DNA from: Runella slithyformis DSM 19594 | GTDB taxonomy: Bacteria > Bacteroidota > Bacteroidia > Cytophagales > Spirosomataceae | Length of the DNA stretch: 64,000 nt | NCBI RefSeq assembly: GCF_000218895.1 | Contig: NC_015703.1 | Location: 1,425,501 to 1,489,500 of the forward strand | Direction: 5' to 3' | Notes under the pieces: model-generated | Databases searched by the model: none | What the model saw: only the letters and a program-made list of their open reading frames with translations | What the model was told of the DNA's origin: nothing | In this document: positions 34,584-43,760 of the stretch, piece after piece | How the letters are laid out: each line of letters starts with the position of its first letter | Numbering within the stretch: position 1 is the first letter of the stretch | Program-made: the position numbers and the translations under genes

Positions 34584-35557
34584 TCAATAAACTCGACAAT
34601 GCCTTCCCGAGTGGTTTGTACAGGGTGATAATTCAGTAATTTCCGGGCTTTGGAAATATCCATCGTCAGGGAGTGCGCCAACACACCAATACCATAACGG
34701 GTAAGCGTTGGCTCGGGGCCATCTGTCCATTTGGCTTTCAGTTCCAACCATCGGGCAAATGCATCGGCGATTCCCAAAGGTACCCGTTGCGTAACGGGAG
34801 TCAGGTGAAGTTGTTGCAATAAGAAATTAATTTCCTCCCAAAGCTTAACGGGCTCGCCGTTGGTGATGTTGTAGGCCTGTCCATACGCCTCGGCCGGTGC
34901 ATGCAGGGCACAGACTACGGCCTCAATCACATTGCGAACGGTGGTTAGATCAACGGTATTTTGTCCATTGCCAATGATTTTGAGCCGTCCGCTTTCATAG
35001 GCTTTCAGTAATCTGGGAAAAATGACTGAATCTTCTGCTCCGATAATGGCACGCGGACGCAGGGCAATGGTTTTGAATGTGGCGGAATGTTGACGTAAGA
35101 CCTGCTGTTCCGCTTCCCATTTGGTGGCGGCATATTCGTTTACCATTTTGGAAGGCAACGGCTCACTTTCCGACACATTGAACCGGTGCCGGGAAGTATA
35201 ATAAATGCTCGGCGTAGAGATAAAAACGAACGTTTTGACGCCTGCTTTTCGGGCGGCATTCAATAGGTTTAGGGTAGCGGTACTGTTTGCTTTTACAAAT
35301 TCTTCCCGTTTTCCCCACGGTGCCGACAGCGCCGCACAATGCACCACGGCGTCAGCTCCGGTCAGCAGTGAGTTACAAAAATCAACGTCCAGTAAATCAC
35401 CGGCTTGGTAGCGACAGCTCAATCGCTCAAATTCCGATTTTCGTTCGGTGCGTCGGCCGGTTCCCACTACCTCTCCAAAACCTTTATTTTCTGTAAGGTA
35501 CTTTAACAAGCATCCGCCCAAAAATCCTGATGCTCCGGTAACAACGATTTTTTGCAT
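34559..35557 (-). CDS. NAD-dependent epimerase / 3beta-HSD-like reductase
   Basis: A 332-residue extended SDR. The Rossmann motif TGASGFLGGCL is at 7-17; catalytic Tyr142 and Lys146 are in NEYAATKWEAE and the Ser in FISTPSIYY. The sequence runs close to the 3beta-hydroxysteroid dehydrogenase branch, which includes OleD-type keto-acid reductases. It is the first gene of the cluster; the gap to the upstream secreted-protein gene is only eight bases, so that gene may head the transcript. Confidence 0.87.
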   Translation of the reverse strand: MQKIVVTGASGFLGGCLLKYLTENKGFGEVVGTGRRTERKSEFERLSCRYQAGDLLDVDFCNSLLTGADAVVHCAALSAPWGKREEFVKANSTATLNLLNAARKAGVKTFVFISTPSIYYTSRHRFNVSESEPLPSKMVNEYAATKWEAEQQVLRQHSATFKTIALRPRAIIGAEDSVIFPRLLKAYESGRLKIIGNGQNTVDLTTVRNVIEAVVCALHAPAEAYGQAYNITNGEPVKLWEEINFLLQQLHLTPVTQRVPLGIADAFARWLELKAKWTDGPEPTLTRYGIGVLAHSLTMDISKARKLLNYHPVQTTREGIVEFIEWYRNQLP

Positions 35558-35565
35558 TCCCGAAG

Positions 35566-37494
35566 CTAAATCTTAAAAAGCGAATATGCTAAATTTCGGG
35601 TAGAAGATACATCAAAAACGTGCGTGGTTGCTGAATCAGGCACTTTTACCCGAATCTTATAATTGAGTGTCCCCGTAGGAAGCTGACCCGCCAAATGAGT
35701 AAATAAAAAGGTTTTTTGGGTTTCGTTGTAAGAGCCCAGCACCATCGGATACGGTTGTTTATTTTGATGGAATCCCCCCATCCACCAGCCATTATAGTGC
35801 GCTTCGTACGGTGTTTTAGGATAGCCCCCGGTAATCCAGGTTTGTCCTCCATCCGTACTTATATCCGTAAAAACCAACACTTGATTTTCAATATGGGTCT
35901 TATAAGGAGCTATTTTTTTTTGGGCCAGAATAATACTCTCCCGCACCATCGGATTCACCTTACCCACGGTATTGGCTTCCCAATTGACCACCCCGTAATT
36001 TTGTAAATTGGCAAAGCCCACAATGGCGTCATAGATTCGTTGCTCAAAAATATCAGTAGTTGCCAATGAATAGGGGCTGAAATTATAGGTACGCGGCGTA
36101 GGTTCCCAATTGATAAACCCGAGTTTGGTCGGTTCATGGTATCGGGCGCAGTACATGGTATTCCAGATAACAAGCAAAAAATGGTCGTCGGTCTGCCAAA
36201 CGAGTTCGGGGGAAGTGGTAGTTATCTCAATGGTATGAGTACCAACGGGAAACGTTACTTCGGCAAATCCGCGCCAATGTTGAAAAGTAACGCGGTAGGC
36301 CTGATCGGCAACCCGCAGGCTGCCATCCTGTGCATGCAGTGTAACGCGCACACGACGGTTTTGGGTGGTAGGGTCTGAGCCGATGTCTACAATATGGTAA
36401 CGCGTAGGAACCCCGGACGTTACATTGGTTTTAGGCGTATCTTTCAGGCGAATAATATCGGTATTGACCCATTGTTTATATTGTGAATCATATTGAAGAA
36501 TGGACCACATCGCAAACTGCTGCACAAAATCCCAGGCTTCCATGTAGTTTAATTCCTCATTCAGGGCTCGGTTATTGATTGTATTGCGAAGGTTCCAAAT
36601 AGGGTTGTTGGGATTTTTCCAATAGGGACCGATGCCTCCGTTCTCATCAAATTGTTGGAAAATAAACGGGTCTATTTGGTTAATGGGGCCGATGCCGTAT
36701 TGCCATATTTTCGAGTTTTTGCTGTATAGGCGGGTCTTATAGACCAACTCCGTAAACACATAACTCCAACGATTCTGTACATAATCAAAAAACTGCGCAT
36801 CGGTCATGTCTTTAAACGCGGGATTAGTACCCCCGTTAAAAGCGTGGCGGTATTTTCCATTTTCCCATACCTGGCGTCCTTTGAGAATGGAAAGCCATTC
36901 AGCGTTTGAAAAAGTTTCGATATCCCATCGCAAAAAACCCATCCGTCCATCCCCTCCATATTTACCCCTGCGATCCAAATGATACTCTGTAAGCAAAAAA
37001 GGATTCCATTTCCCTGCCTCATCTACATTATCAATGGTGACAAACAAAAAAGGAGCATCAAAACATTTAAATCGCTGCCCTTGGGCAGATATCACTCGGT
37101 TAGGGTCAGGCAAATAAATGGGATTCTTGGGGAAAAGCACCCCATCCACCCTAAATTCGTCCCTGAATGCATCTTCATTTATATCGGCATAGCGGTTTTC
37201 TTTCGGCTTTCCTTCTCCGACTCCGCCAAAAAAGGCTTTGAATCCATAATCTCGAAAATCAGTAACATCATCCCAAACGACCTTCTGGGCTTCGAAAAGT
37301 TTCAGCAAATGCCGGAAAGGCTCGTTGGATGCCGTACTTGACAAGTCAAAAACTCCGAGTTTTTGACGCGGCGTATATCCTGACGGATACCCTCCTTCGT
37401 CAGGTTCATATACTACTTCATTAGGAATACCCTGCCCATAAGCCACTCCTGCAAATAAATGAACCAGGATCAGGCAGCAAATCTTTTTTTTCAT
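35566..37494 (-). CDS. Large secreted protein of unknown function (642 aa)
   Basis: The signal peptide (MKKKICCLILVHLFAGVAYG) precedes a mature protein rich in Trp, Tyr and Asn, with the features of a secreted carbohydrate-active or binding protein (FQQFDENGGIGPYW; PMVRESIILAQKKIAPY). A C-terminal beta region (LNYKIRVKVPDSATTHVFDV) could be a sorting or binding module. No catalytic signature was recognised. It lies 42 bases after the ELWxxDGT-protein gene and eight bases before the SDR gene. Confidence 0.72.
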   Translation of the reverse strand: MKKKICCLILVHLFAGVAYGQGIPNEVVYEPDEGGYPSGYTPRQKLGVFDLSSTASNEPFRHLLKLFEAQKVVWDDVTDFRDYGFKAFFGGVGEGKPKENRYADINEDAFRDEFRVDGVLFPKNPIYLPDPNRVISAQGQRFKCFDAPFLFVTIDNVDEAGKWNPFLLTEYHLDRRGKYGGDGRMGFLRWDIETFSNAEWLSILKGRQVWENGKYRHAFNGGTNPAFKDMTDAQFFDYVQNRWSYVFTELVYKTRLYSKNSKIWQYGIGPINQIDPFIFQQFDENGGIGPYWKNPNNPIWNLRNTINNRALNEELNYMEAWDFVQQFAMWSILQYDSQYKQWVNTDIIRLKDTPKTNVTSGVPTRYHIVDIGSDPTTQNRRVRVTLHAQDGSLRVADQAYRVTFQHWRGFAEVTFPVGTHTIEITTTSPELVWQTDDHFLLVIWNTMYCARYHEPTKLGFINWEPTPRTYNFSPYSLATTDIFEQRIYDAIVGFANLQNYGVVNWEANTVGKVNPMVRESIILAQKKIAPYKTHIENQVLVFTDISTDGGQTWITGGYPKTPYEAHYNGWWMGGFHQNKQPYPMVLGSYNETQKTFLFTHLAGQLPTGTLNYKIRVKVPDSATTHVFDVSSTRNLAYSLFKI

Positions 37495-37536
37495 CTTTTT
37501 TCAGTCAATCAATTGCTTGTCAGCTACTTCGATGCC

Positions 37537-39924
37537 TTAAAACCGAACTCCCGTAAAGAGGCCATTGTTCACTATCCAAAGGATCTGGTCGAGTGCATTC
37601 ACTTCACCATCGAGATTGGCATCTGCCGCTGCATAGCGACCGAATTGCCCGTTTTGTTGTTTCCATATTGTTATATCATTGGCATTTATGGCCGCCGGTA
37701 CAGACTTTTGAAAATCTCCCGCGTACATCATATATCGGTTCTCGCTTTGTTTTTGTCCAATGGAAGCGATTCCCGAAGGGATATAAGACTGCTGAGTGCT
37801 GAAGTCATAAAAAAAGGCATTGTTGATAAATAATATCGGTTTTCCGGAAACGATGCCTATGTGATTGCGGTGTTCGACAGCTATGTAGTAATTAGTGGAA
37901 TTTTTCAATTTACCCGGACATCCTTTCACCACGCTTGAACCGTCTTTCAGCAATATAGCCGCCGCTTTAAAAACCGTAGTGGCAGGATCGTTTTGAGCAG
38001 TACGCAACGATACCAGTATCCAGTCTGTTGCGCTTGAAGGATAGGGATTCATCGTTTCGGTTCCTTCATAAAACCAGGGAGCGCTATAATAGGGCTGCCT
38101 TGAGGCAGTTGCCAAACCGTTAATAGGCGTCTGACCGGGCAAAAGCCCTTTTTGATTCAGCAATGTTGACATAGCGCCTGCACTTTTTTGATAGGCCCCC
38201 TCCAACAGAACATACAAACTGCCCACCCTTTCGGGATACGGAATGGTCGTAACAGTCACTTTTGCGGTACTGATACACCCCGATGCCATCTGTGCCGTCA
38301 CATAAAAATCGGTGGTAGCAGCCGTTAGCATTACCATTTCAGGATTACTCACAATAGCGCCCGTCAAACTGCCCTGACGCCAAACCATGCTTGCAAAATC
38401 ACGGGAATTACGCACCATTTCAGGCAATGAATAAGGTCCTTTATGACAAATAACCGTATCTGTCGACGTCAGATCGACAGTGGCACAAGGCACAATTTTC
38501 CATATTTCACTTCCTTTTTTTCCATCGTCTGCCGCAAAAAATACAGTGTCTTCGATGGCTAACATGTTGCTTACTCCGCTGCCTGCGGGGCCTGATCTCA
38601 GTTCGGTAAGCGCGGCGGTTCCCTCTTCTTTTCCATCAGTTTTCCAAAGTTCAGTACCTTTTTCGCCATCGTTGGCCGTAAAGTAAACAATCCCTTTCCC
38701 ATCCGTAAAAAACAGCGGATTACTGTTGGACCAGTCTCCTCCGGGTGCAATATTCCGAACTATGACAGTACCGGCGGCCGTTCCGTCCGATTTCCAAAGC
38801 TCACGGCCGGAACTTCCGTGGGTTGCCGAAAAATACAACGTCCCGCGTATATTTTTCAGATACTGCGGGTTGCCGCCCGCACCGCCTGCCTGTATATCTG
38901 CTACCAGTACAGTTCCGGATTCAGTCCCGTCAGATTTCCACAATTCATACCCATTCAGGCCATTGTTGGCGGAAAAATACAGCGAGCCTTTAAAATCCGT
39001 TAAAAATTGAGGCATAGAACTTGCAGAGCCTCCTCGAATATCCCTGACCAGTACAGTACCGGCAGGCGTTCCGTTCGATCTCCATAGCTCATATCCATTT
39101 ACACCGTTATTGGCAATAAAATACAGAACACCATTCACCACCGTGAGATACTGCGGTGCACTTCCCGTTTTTCCGGCGTTGATATCCAACACCATGGTTG
39201 TGCCGGCGGCCGTTCCGTCAGATTTCCACAATTCAAAACCATTTATTCCATCATCAGCCACAAAATACAGCACCCCATTGACATTAGTCAGCCCCTGCGG
39301 ATTGCTGCCCGCTGCCCCGGTTACGATATCTTTTACCAATACAGTACCCACCTCAGTACCGTCTGACTTCCAAAGTTCACTTCCGTTGGCGGCGTTTGTA
39401 GCGACAAAATAAAGAGTCCCATTCACATTCGTAAAGCCCTCCGGCATACTGCCGAAGCTTCCCGGATAAATATCTTTTACCCGGACCGTTTCGGCAGTCG
39501 TTCCGTTTGACCGCCAAAGTTCATACCCAACACCCGGTTGGTCTGCTGCGAAAAAAAGGAAGTTTCCGGCACTCGTTAAGCCATATGCAGACCCCGGCAA
39601 ATCAGTCACTTTGACGGTTCCGTTTGCAGTGCCGTTTGATTTCCAAAGTCCAAGGGCAGCACCTTTTTCTTTGGCTGTGAAGTACACCGTGTTTTTATGA
39701 TTAATTAAAAAGCGCGGATCACTGCCTAAAGTTGTTCCGGTGAGAATGGGATCAGGAAGTGTATTGATATCTTTAAGAAGAATGGGGGCCTGGGCATAGC
39801 CCACTCCCGCCAAAAACACCATACAACTGTAAAAAAAAGCGTGTAATTTCCGTCTCAACAATGACTTATTACCCACAAAATCCCACCAATGAACAATTTT
39901 GTACATACACATTTTGATTGGCAC
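37537..39924 (-). CDS. Secreted ELWxxDGT-repeat protein with dockerin-like C-terminus
   Basis: A 795-residue protein, start uncertain (a Met six codons in and later ones are possible before the hydrophobic signal FYSCMVFLAGVGYAQ). Eight repeats of about 48 residues contain ELW+SDGTxxGT and end in a YF-A-x-G motif, the ELWxxDGT family, probably a beta-propeller. It then has an immunoglobulin-like or Cys-bearing part (PCATVDLTSTDTVICHKG). The end AADANLDGEVNALDQILW resembles a dockerin calcium loop. Function unknown; probably cell-surface or secreted. Confidence 0.82.
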   Translation of the reverse strand: MPIKMCMYKIVHWWDFVGNKSLLRRKLHAFFYSCMVFLAGVGYAQAPILLKDINTLPDPILTGTTLGSDPRFLINHKNTVYFTAKEKGAALGLWKSNGTANGTVKVTDLPGSAYGLTSAGNFLFFAADQPGVGYELWRSNGTTAETVRVKDIYPGSFGSMPEGFTNVNGTLYFVATNAANGSELWKSDGTEVGTVLVKDIVTGAAGSNPQGLTNVNGVLYFVADDGINGFELWKSDGTAAGTTMVLDINAGKTGSAPQYLTVVNGVLYFIANNGVNGYELWRSNGTPAGTVLVRDIRGGSASSMPQFLTDFKGSLYFSANNGLNGYELWKSDGTESGTVLVADIQAGGAGGNPQYLKNIRGTLYFSATHGSSGRELWKSDGTAAGTVIVRNIAPGGDWSNSNPLFFTDGKGIVYFTANDGEKGTELWKTDGKEEGTAALTELRSGPAGSGVSNMLAIEDTVFFAADDGKKGSEIWKIVPCATVDLTSTDTVICHKGPYSLPEMVRNSRDFASMVWRQGSLTGAIVSNPEMVMLTAATTDFYVTAQMASGCISTAKVTVTTIPYPERVGSLYVLLEGAYQKSAGAMSTLLNQKGLLPGQTPINGLATASRQPYYSAPWFYEGTETMNPYPSSATDWILVSLRTAQNDPATTVFKAAAILLKDGSSVVKGCPGKLKNSTNYYIAVEHRNHIGIVSGKPILFINNAFFYDFSTQQSYIPSGIASIGQKQSENRYMMYAGDFQKSVPAAINANDITIWKQQNGQFGRYAAADANLDGEVNALDQILWIVNNGLFTGVRF

Positions 39925-40023
39925 CGAGTTTCCTGAGAATAGACGGAAGCAGTGTTGCTTCTTTCCTAACCCCCGGGTAAAGTTTCAGGATTCAGAGCAA
40001 GAAAGGTGCCAAAATGTGTTGTA

Positions 40024-41121
40024 TCAGGGTGTTTCAAAAAATAGCCATTCAATGGCACGCGGAAATTCTTTTCCCCAACGGGTTTCGGTGTGCTCTCCTT
40101 TGGGGTCTACGGAGAGCTTTACCCGGAGGCGATTGGGCGTCCATCCCTGCCGTTCAATGGCCTCTTTCAGGCGCTCGGTACTTGGTACCATAAATCGCCC
40201 TTCTTTGCCGCCCGCGTATACATAAATCTTCGTTTCCATCGGATTAAAAAACTCAATGGCGTCGAAGTATATTTTTTCCGAAACCCACAACGAAGGCGAA
40301 AAAATCATCAAACGGCCGAGCACTTCAGGGTACATCAGGCCCGCATAAATGCTGATCAGGCCGCCCATTGAGCTGCCGCCGATACCGGTAAACTGACGTT
40401 CAGGGCGCGTACGGTATTTTTTATCAATGTATGGTTTTAGGGTCCGTACAATAAAATTGGCGTATTTTTTCCCGGACCCTTTCCCGAATTTAGGATTGGC
40501 ATACGGAGCAAACTCATGCAAACGGTCCTCATCGGCATGGTCAATGGCCACAACGATGAGGCTTCCTTTTCCCTGCCCGGCCAATATAGCCATTCGCTTG
40601 TCTATTTCCCAATTGCCGTAGACCGACCCATCCTCAAACAGGTTTTGCCCATCCTGAAGATAAATGACCGGATAGGATTTGGAAGAAGTATAATAATCGT
40701 GCGGGAGCAATACCCGGACACGGCGCTTTCGTCCTAATTGCGGAATCTCAAAGTGCTCTGAAACGGTCTCGACCGTAGGTACATAACGCACATCAAACGC
40801 CCGTCCGTCTTTTCGCCAATGGGGCACAAAATCTTTTTGGGCAGTTCCTTTGGTCCGTATCTTACGATTTTGCGGGGCCTCGCCAAACGAATCCAGCTCT
40901 ACCTGATCCCACCCGCCGCGCGTATACTTGTATTCAAGAGGTTGGTCAAACAAAAAATCGGGCGGAAATTGAAACCTGTACTTACCGGGCTCCACTTTTT
41001 GCATTTTAAATCGTTCGATGTCCGGAAACCATTCACAAAAATTTCCCGCAATATAAACCGGACGCTCATCGTCGACGGGAGTCGTCAACTCAAGCGCTAA
41101 AGACGCATAACTGTTACTCAT
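40024..41121 (-). CDS. Esterase (enterochelin-esterase/esterase D-like) with N-terminal CBM48-like domain
   Basis: The start at ATG 41121 (MSNSYASLALELTT) is preferred; an ATG 60 bases upstream adds 20 residues of low quality. The first 100 residues form an E-set domain (VYIAGNFCEWFPD, then YRFQFPPDFL, LEYKYTRGGW). The C-terminal alpha/beta hydrolase has YPVIYLQDGQNLF and the nucleophile GGSSMGGL. Such proteins act as feruloyl/acetyl esterases or siderophore esterases. There is no signal peptide in the chosen reading. Confidence 0.83.
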   Translation of the reverse strand: MSNSYASLALELTTPVDDERPVYIAGNFCEWFPDIERFKMQKVEPGKYRFQFPPDFLFDQPLEYKYTRGGWDQVELDSFGEAPQNRKIRTKGTAQKDFVPHWRKDGRAFDVRYVPTVETVSEHFEIPQLGRKRRVRVLLPHDYYTSSKSYPVIYLQDGQNLFEDGSVYGNWEIDKRMAILAGQGKGSLIVVAIDHADEDRLHEFAPYANPKFGKGSGKKYANFIVRTLKPYIDKKYRTRPERQFTGIGGSSMGGLISIYAGLMYPEVLGRLMIFSPSLWVSEKIYFDAIEFFNPMETKIYVYAGGKEGRFMVPSTERLKEAIERQGWTPNRLRVKLSVDPKGEHTETRWGKEFPRAIEWLFFETP

Positions 41122-41208
41122 TACTCTTCCCTCATAAGTTAGTGTCACATTAACACATGTGAAGAAGCGAAGGTTCAACAAATTGTTAAAATCAGCGAAA
41201 TTTCGCCA

Positions 41209-41748
41209 TTAAGTGCCGGGGGCCGAAGATTTCCGATACCAATAGCGTATTACTACTTTCTGCAATTCACGCTTGATGATCAAAGCCGATAAAGCCCTCA
41301 GGCTGTGGGTCAGGCGACCCGGAACATACTTTTTCAACTGCTTTTCCGTCAGATCTACCCGATTCAGTACATTTTTTAATGAACCTCCTTTGGCCAAATG
41401 CTCTTCCAGTACCGTTGTGATGCTGTCACAAAGCCCTTCAAAAGAACAAAATTCAATAGATTCTAAGGCCAAGGGTAGTTGTGCCGTTTGAAAATCTTTC
41501 GTTAGTTGAAGCAGCAAATCCCGCAACATATCCGGCATGTTCAGATATTGTTGGACCGATTCCGTAGAATCCTGCAGCAAATCGTCCGATGAATGTTCCA
41601 TAAAGTACCGTATTAACAAACCGATAACGCCTGTCTTTGGGAGAAGGGTCATTTGCAGCGCACTATAATGCATAAAAAGCGTTTCACCCGACAACGTTCC
41701 ACAAAATAAAACTTTTCCCGGCAACCTACCGTTATTTATACGCCACAT
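41209..41748 (-). CDS. Hypothetical helical protein (179 aa)
   Basis: No family was recognised. The N-terminal 25 residues are doubtful and Met 41673 (MHYSALQMTLLPKTG) is an alternative start. The rest is predicted almost fully helical (SVQQYLNMPDMLRDLLLQLT; TTVLEEHLAKGGSLKN) and ends in a basic helix (KRELQKVVIRYWYRKSS). It lies 87 bases downstream of the esterase start region on the same strand and is divergent from the transglutaminase gene. Confidence 0.6.
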   Translation of the reverse strand: MWRINNGRLPGKVLFCGTLSGETLFMHYSALQMTLLPKTGVIGLLIRYFMEHSSDDLLQDSTESVQQYLNMPDMLRDLLLQLTKDFQTAQLPLALESIEFCSFEGLCDSITTVLEEHLAKGGSLKNVLNRVDLTEKQLKKYVPGRLTHSLRALSALIIKRELQKVVIRYWYRKSSAPGT

Positions 41749-41765
41749 TAATCATTTTCTAATCT

Positions 41766-43709
41766 ATGTTTTTGATCCGAAACTCAGCTCGCTTTACCCT
41801 CCTGCCGCTGTGGGTTGTCTGCCTGCACCTGACCGCCGGCTGGGCACAGCCAAAAGTGAACTTGACGCAGCTGAAAGCCCGGTTTCCCAATGACGAAATG
41901 GCTTACCTGAATCGCTCGGAACAGGTGACGGTAGATTTGATCAACGGGGCATTACAAATAGAGGTACTGCACCGGGAAGACCGTATCTTTTTGGATGAGC
42001 GTGCCAGCGTTTGGGCTGATGAGCGCATTTACTTTTCGGATGCTTTTCAGGAAATCAAAGACTTAGAGGCCATTTCGTACGTGCCCGAAAAAGCAGGATT
42101 CAAACGTACTCCCGTCACCGACTTCAAAACCGAGCGCCCCAGCCCCGGCGGCGGCATTTTCTTTGACGATATGCAGGTCAAAAAATTCACGTTTCCCGGA
42201 GCCAGGCAGGGAGGGATCGGCACGGTTTCGTACCGAGAGCGTATCAAAAACCCGTATATGCTTTCCGGATTTGTGTTTGGCAACTACGTACCGGTCGTCA
42301 ACAGCGACTTTTCCGTAACGTTCCCGGCTTCGGTCAAAATCGCCTATAAAACCTACGGCGATATGAAAGGTATCACCTTCCAACAAACCACGCTGAACGG
42401 CAAAACCACTTACGTCTGGAAAGCCCAAAACCTGAAAGCCTCCCCGCTCGAAACCGAATCGCCTTCACTGCGGTATTATGCGCCGCAGGTGCTGTTGTTT
42501 ATTGAAAGCTACACCGTCGACGGCAAAACGACGGAGGTACTTGGCGATGTCCGGAAACTCTTCAATTATTATAAAAGCCTGGTCAAAGACCTCAATAAGC
42601 AACCCAACGCCCCTTTACAGGCCCTGACCGACTCCCTGACACGGGGCAAGACCGAATTGGAAAAGATAAAGTCGATCTATTATTGGGTACAGGACCATGT
42701 CAAATACATTGCTTTTGAAGAAGGTTTGGGCGGTTTTGTACCGCGTCAGGCAGCGGATGTATGCCAAAAACGCTACGGAGATTGTAAAGATATGGCCAGT
42801 CTGACGTCGACCATGCTCAATTTGGCCGGCATCCCGGCACATCTGGTGTGGATCGGCACACGTGATATTCCCTACAAATATGTGGAAAACCCTTCCATGA
42901 GTGTGGATAACCACATGATCGCGGCCATCAAACGTGATGGAGAATGGCAATTTTTGGATGCCACCGACGACCGTATTGATTTTGGCCTGCCCACTTCGCA
43001 CATTCAGGGCAAAGAAGCCATGATCATGACCTCCGAAGACAAATACGAGATCGTGCCCGTACCTGTTGTACCCGCCGCTCAAAACTTCCGACGCGACTCT
43101 ATTGTGTTATCACTCGACGGCAAAACGCTGAAGGGTAAAGGCACGCTGGTCTTTGAAGGGTTATGGAAAACATCCGTCAAATCGGCGGTCCAATACCGCT
43201 CCGAACCACAGCGGGACGAATACTACAAAACCATTTTGAGCCGGGGTTCCAATAAATCTACTTTGGAAAAACGTACCATTTCGGGTATGAACCAACGGGA
43301 TGTGCCGCTGCAGTTGGACTATAGCTTTCGGGTACCGGACTATGTACAGGAAGCAGCAGGAGAATTGTTCATTAACCCTCACCTGACACGTCCGTGGGCG
43401 GAAAAAAGGCAGGAAGAAACGCGTAAAAATGACTGGAAACACGAGTTTGCCCATCAATACGAAACCATAGAGATACTGCCGGTGCCTGCCGGTTATGAGG
43501 TTTCGTATTTGCCGGAAAACAAATCTTTTACCAACCCTGATTTTGGTTTTAATTTCAGTTACGAACAAAGAAACGGACAAATCATTGTTCGTTCAAGCCT
43601 GAAGCTTGCTACTCTGCTGGTCAAGAAATCGAGCTTCCCCGAATGGAACAAAATGGTCGCGGCCCTCAATGAAGCGTACAGTGAAGTGATTTCGTTGAAA
43701 AAGAAATAA
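41766..43709 (+). CDS. Secreted DUF3857/transglutaminase-like protein
   Basis: A 647-residue protein with an N-terminal signal (FTLLPLWVVCLHLTAGWAQ), a DUF3857 beta domain, then a transglutaminase-like core: IYYWVQDHVKYIAFEEGLGG, KRYGDCKDMASL (catalytic Cys), VDNHMIAAI (His) and FLDATDD (Asp). These proteins are common exported proteins in Bacteroidota; most are thought to be cysteine proteases or structural relatives rather than true transglutaminases. It is monocistronic and ends at a strong bidirectional terminator. Confidence 0.87.
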   Translation: MFLIRNSARFTLLPLWVVCLHLTAGWAQPKVNLTQLKARFPNDEMAYLNRSEQVTVDLINGALQIEVLHREDRIFLDERASVWADERIYFSDAFQEIKDLEAISYVPEKAGFKRTPVTDFKTERPSPGGGIFFDDMQVKKFTFPGARQGGIGTVSYRERIKNPYMLSGFVFGNYVPVVNSDFSVTFPASVKIAYKTYGDMKGITFQQTTLNGKTTYVWKAQNLKASPLETESPSLRYYAPQVLLFIESYTVDGKTTEVLGDVRKLFNYYKSLVKDLNKQPNAPLQALTDSLTRGKTELEKIKSIYYWVQDHVKYIAFEEGLGGFVPRQAADVCQKRYGDCKDMASLTSTMLNLAGIPAHLVWIGTRDIPYKYVENPSMSVDNHMIAAIKRDGEWQFLDATDDRIDFGLPTSHIQGKEAMIMTSEDKYEIVPVPVVPAAQNFRRDSIVLSLDGKTLKGKGTLVFEGLWKTSVKSAVQYRSEPQRDEYYKTILSRGSNKSTLEKRTISGMNQRDVPLQLDYSFRVPDYVQEAAGELFINPHLTRPWAEKRQEETRKNDWKHEFAHQYETIEILPVPAGYEVSYLPENKSFTNPDFGFNFSYEQRNGQIIVRSSLKLATLLVKKSSFPEWNKMVAALNEAYSEVISLKKK

Positions 43710-43711
43710 AA

Positions 43712-43745
43712 CACCCTTCCCACGTTTTAAAACGTGGGAAGGGTG
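43712..43745. terminator. Perfect 34-bp palindromic terminator
   Basis: Positions 43712-43728 are the exact reverse complement of 43729-43745. The GC-rich outer arms and central TTTTAAAA serve both converging genes. Confidence 0.85.
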
Positions 43746-43760
43746 AAAATCATTGACTTC

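Noticed and set aside
38480-39700. Periodic DNA similarity about every 140-150 bases, looking like a repeat array.
   Set aside because: It reflects the ELWxxDGT protein repeats in a coding gene, not a CRISPR or satellite array.
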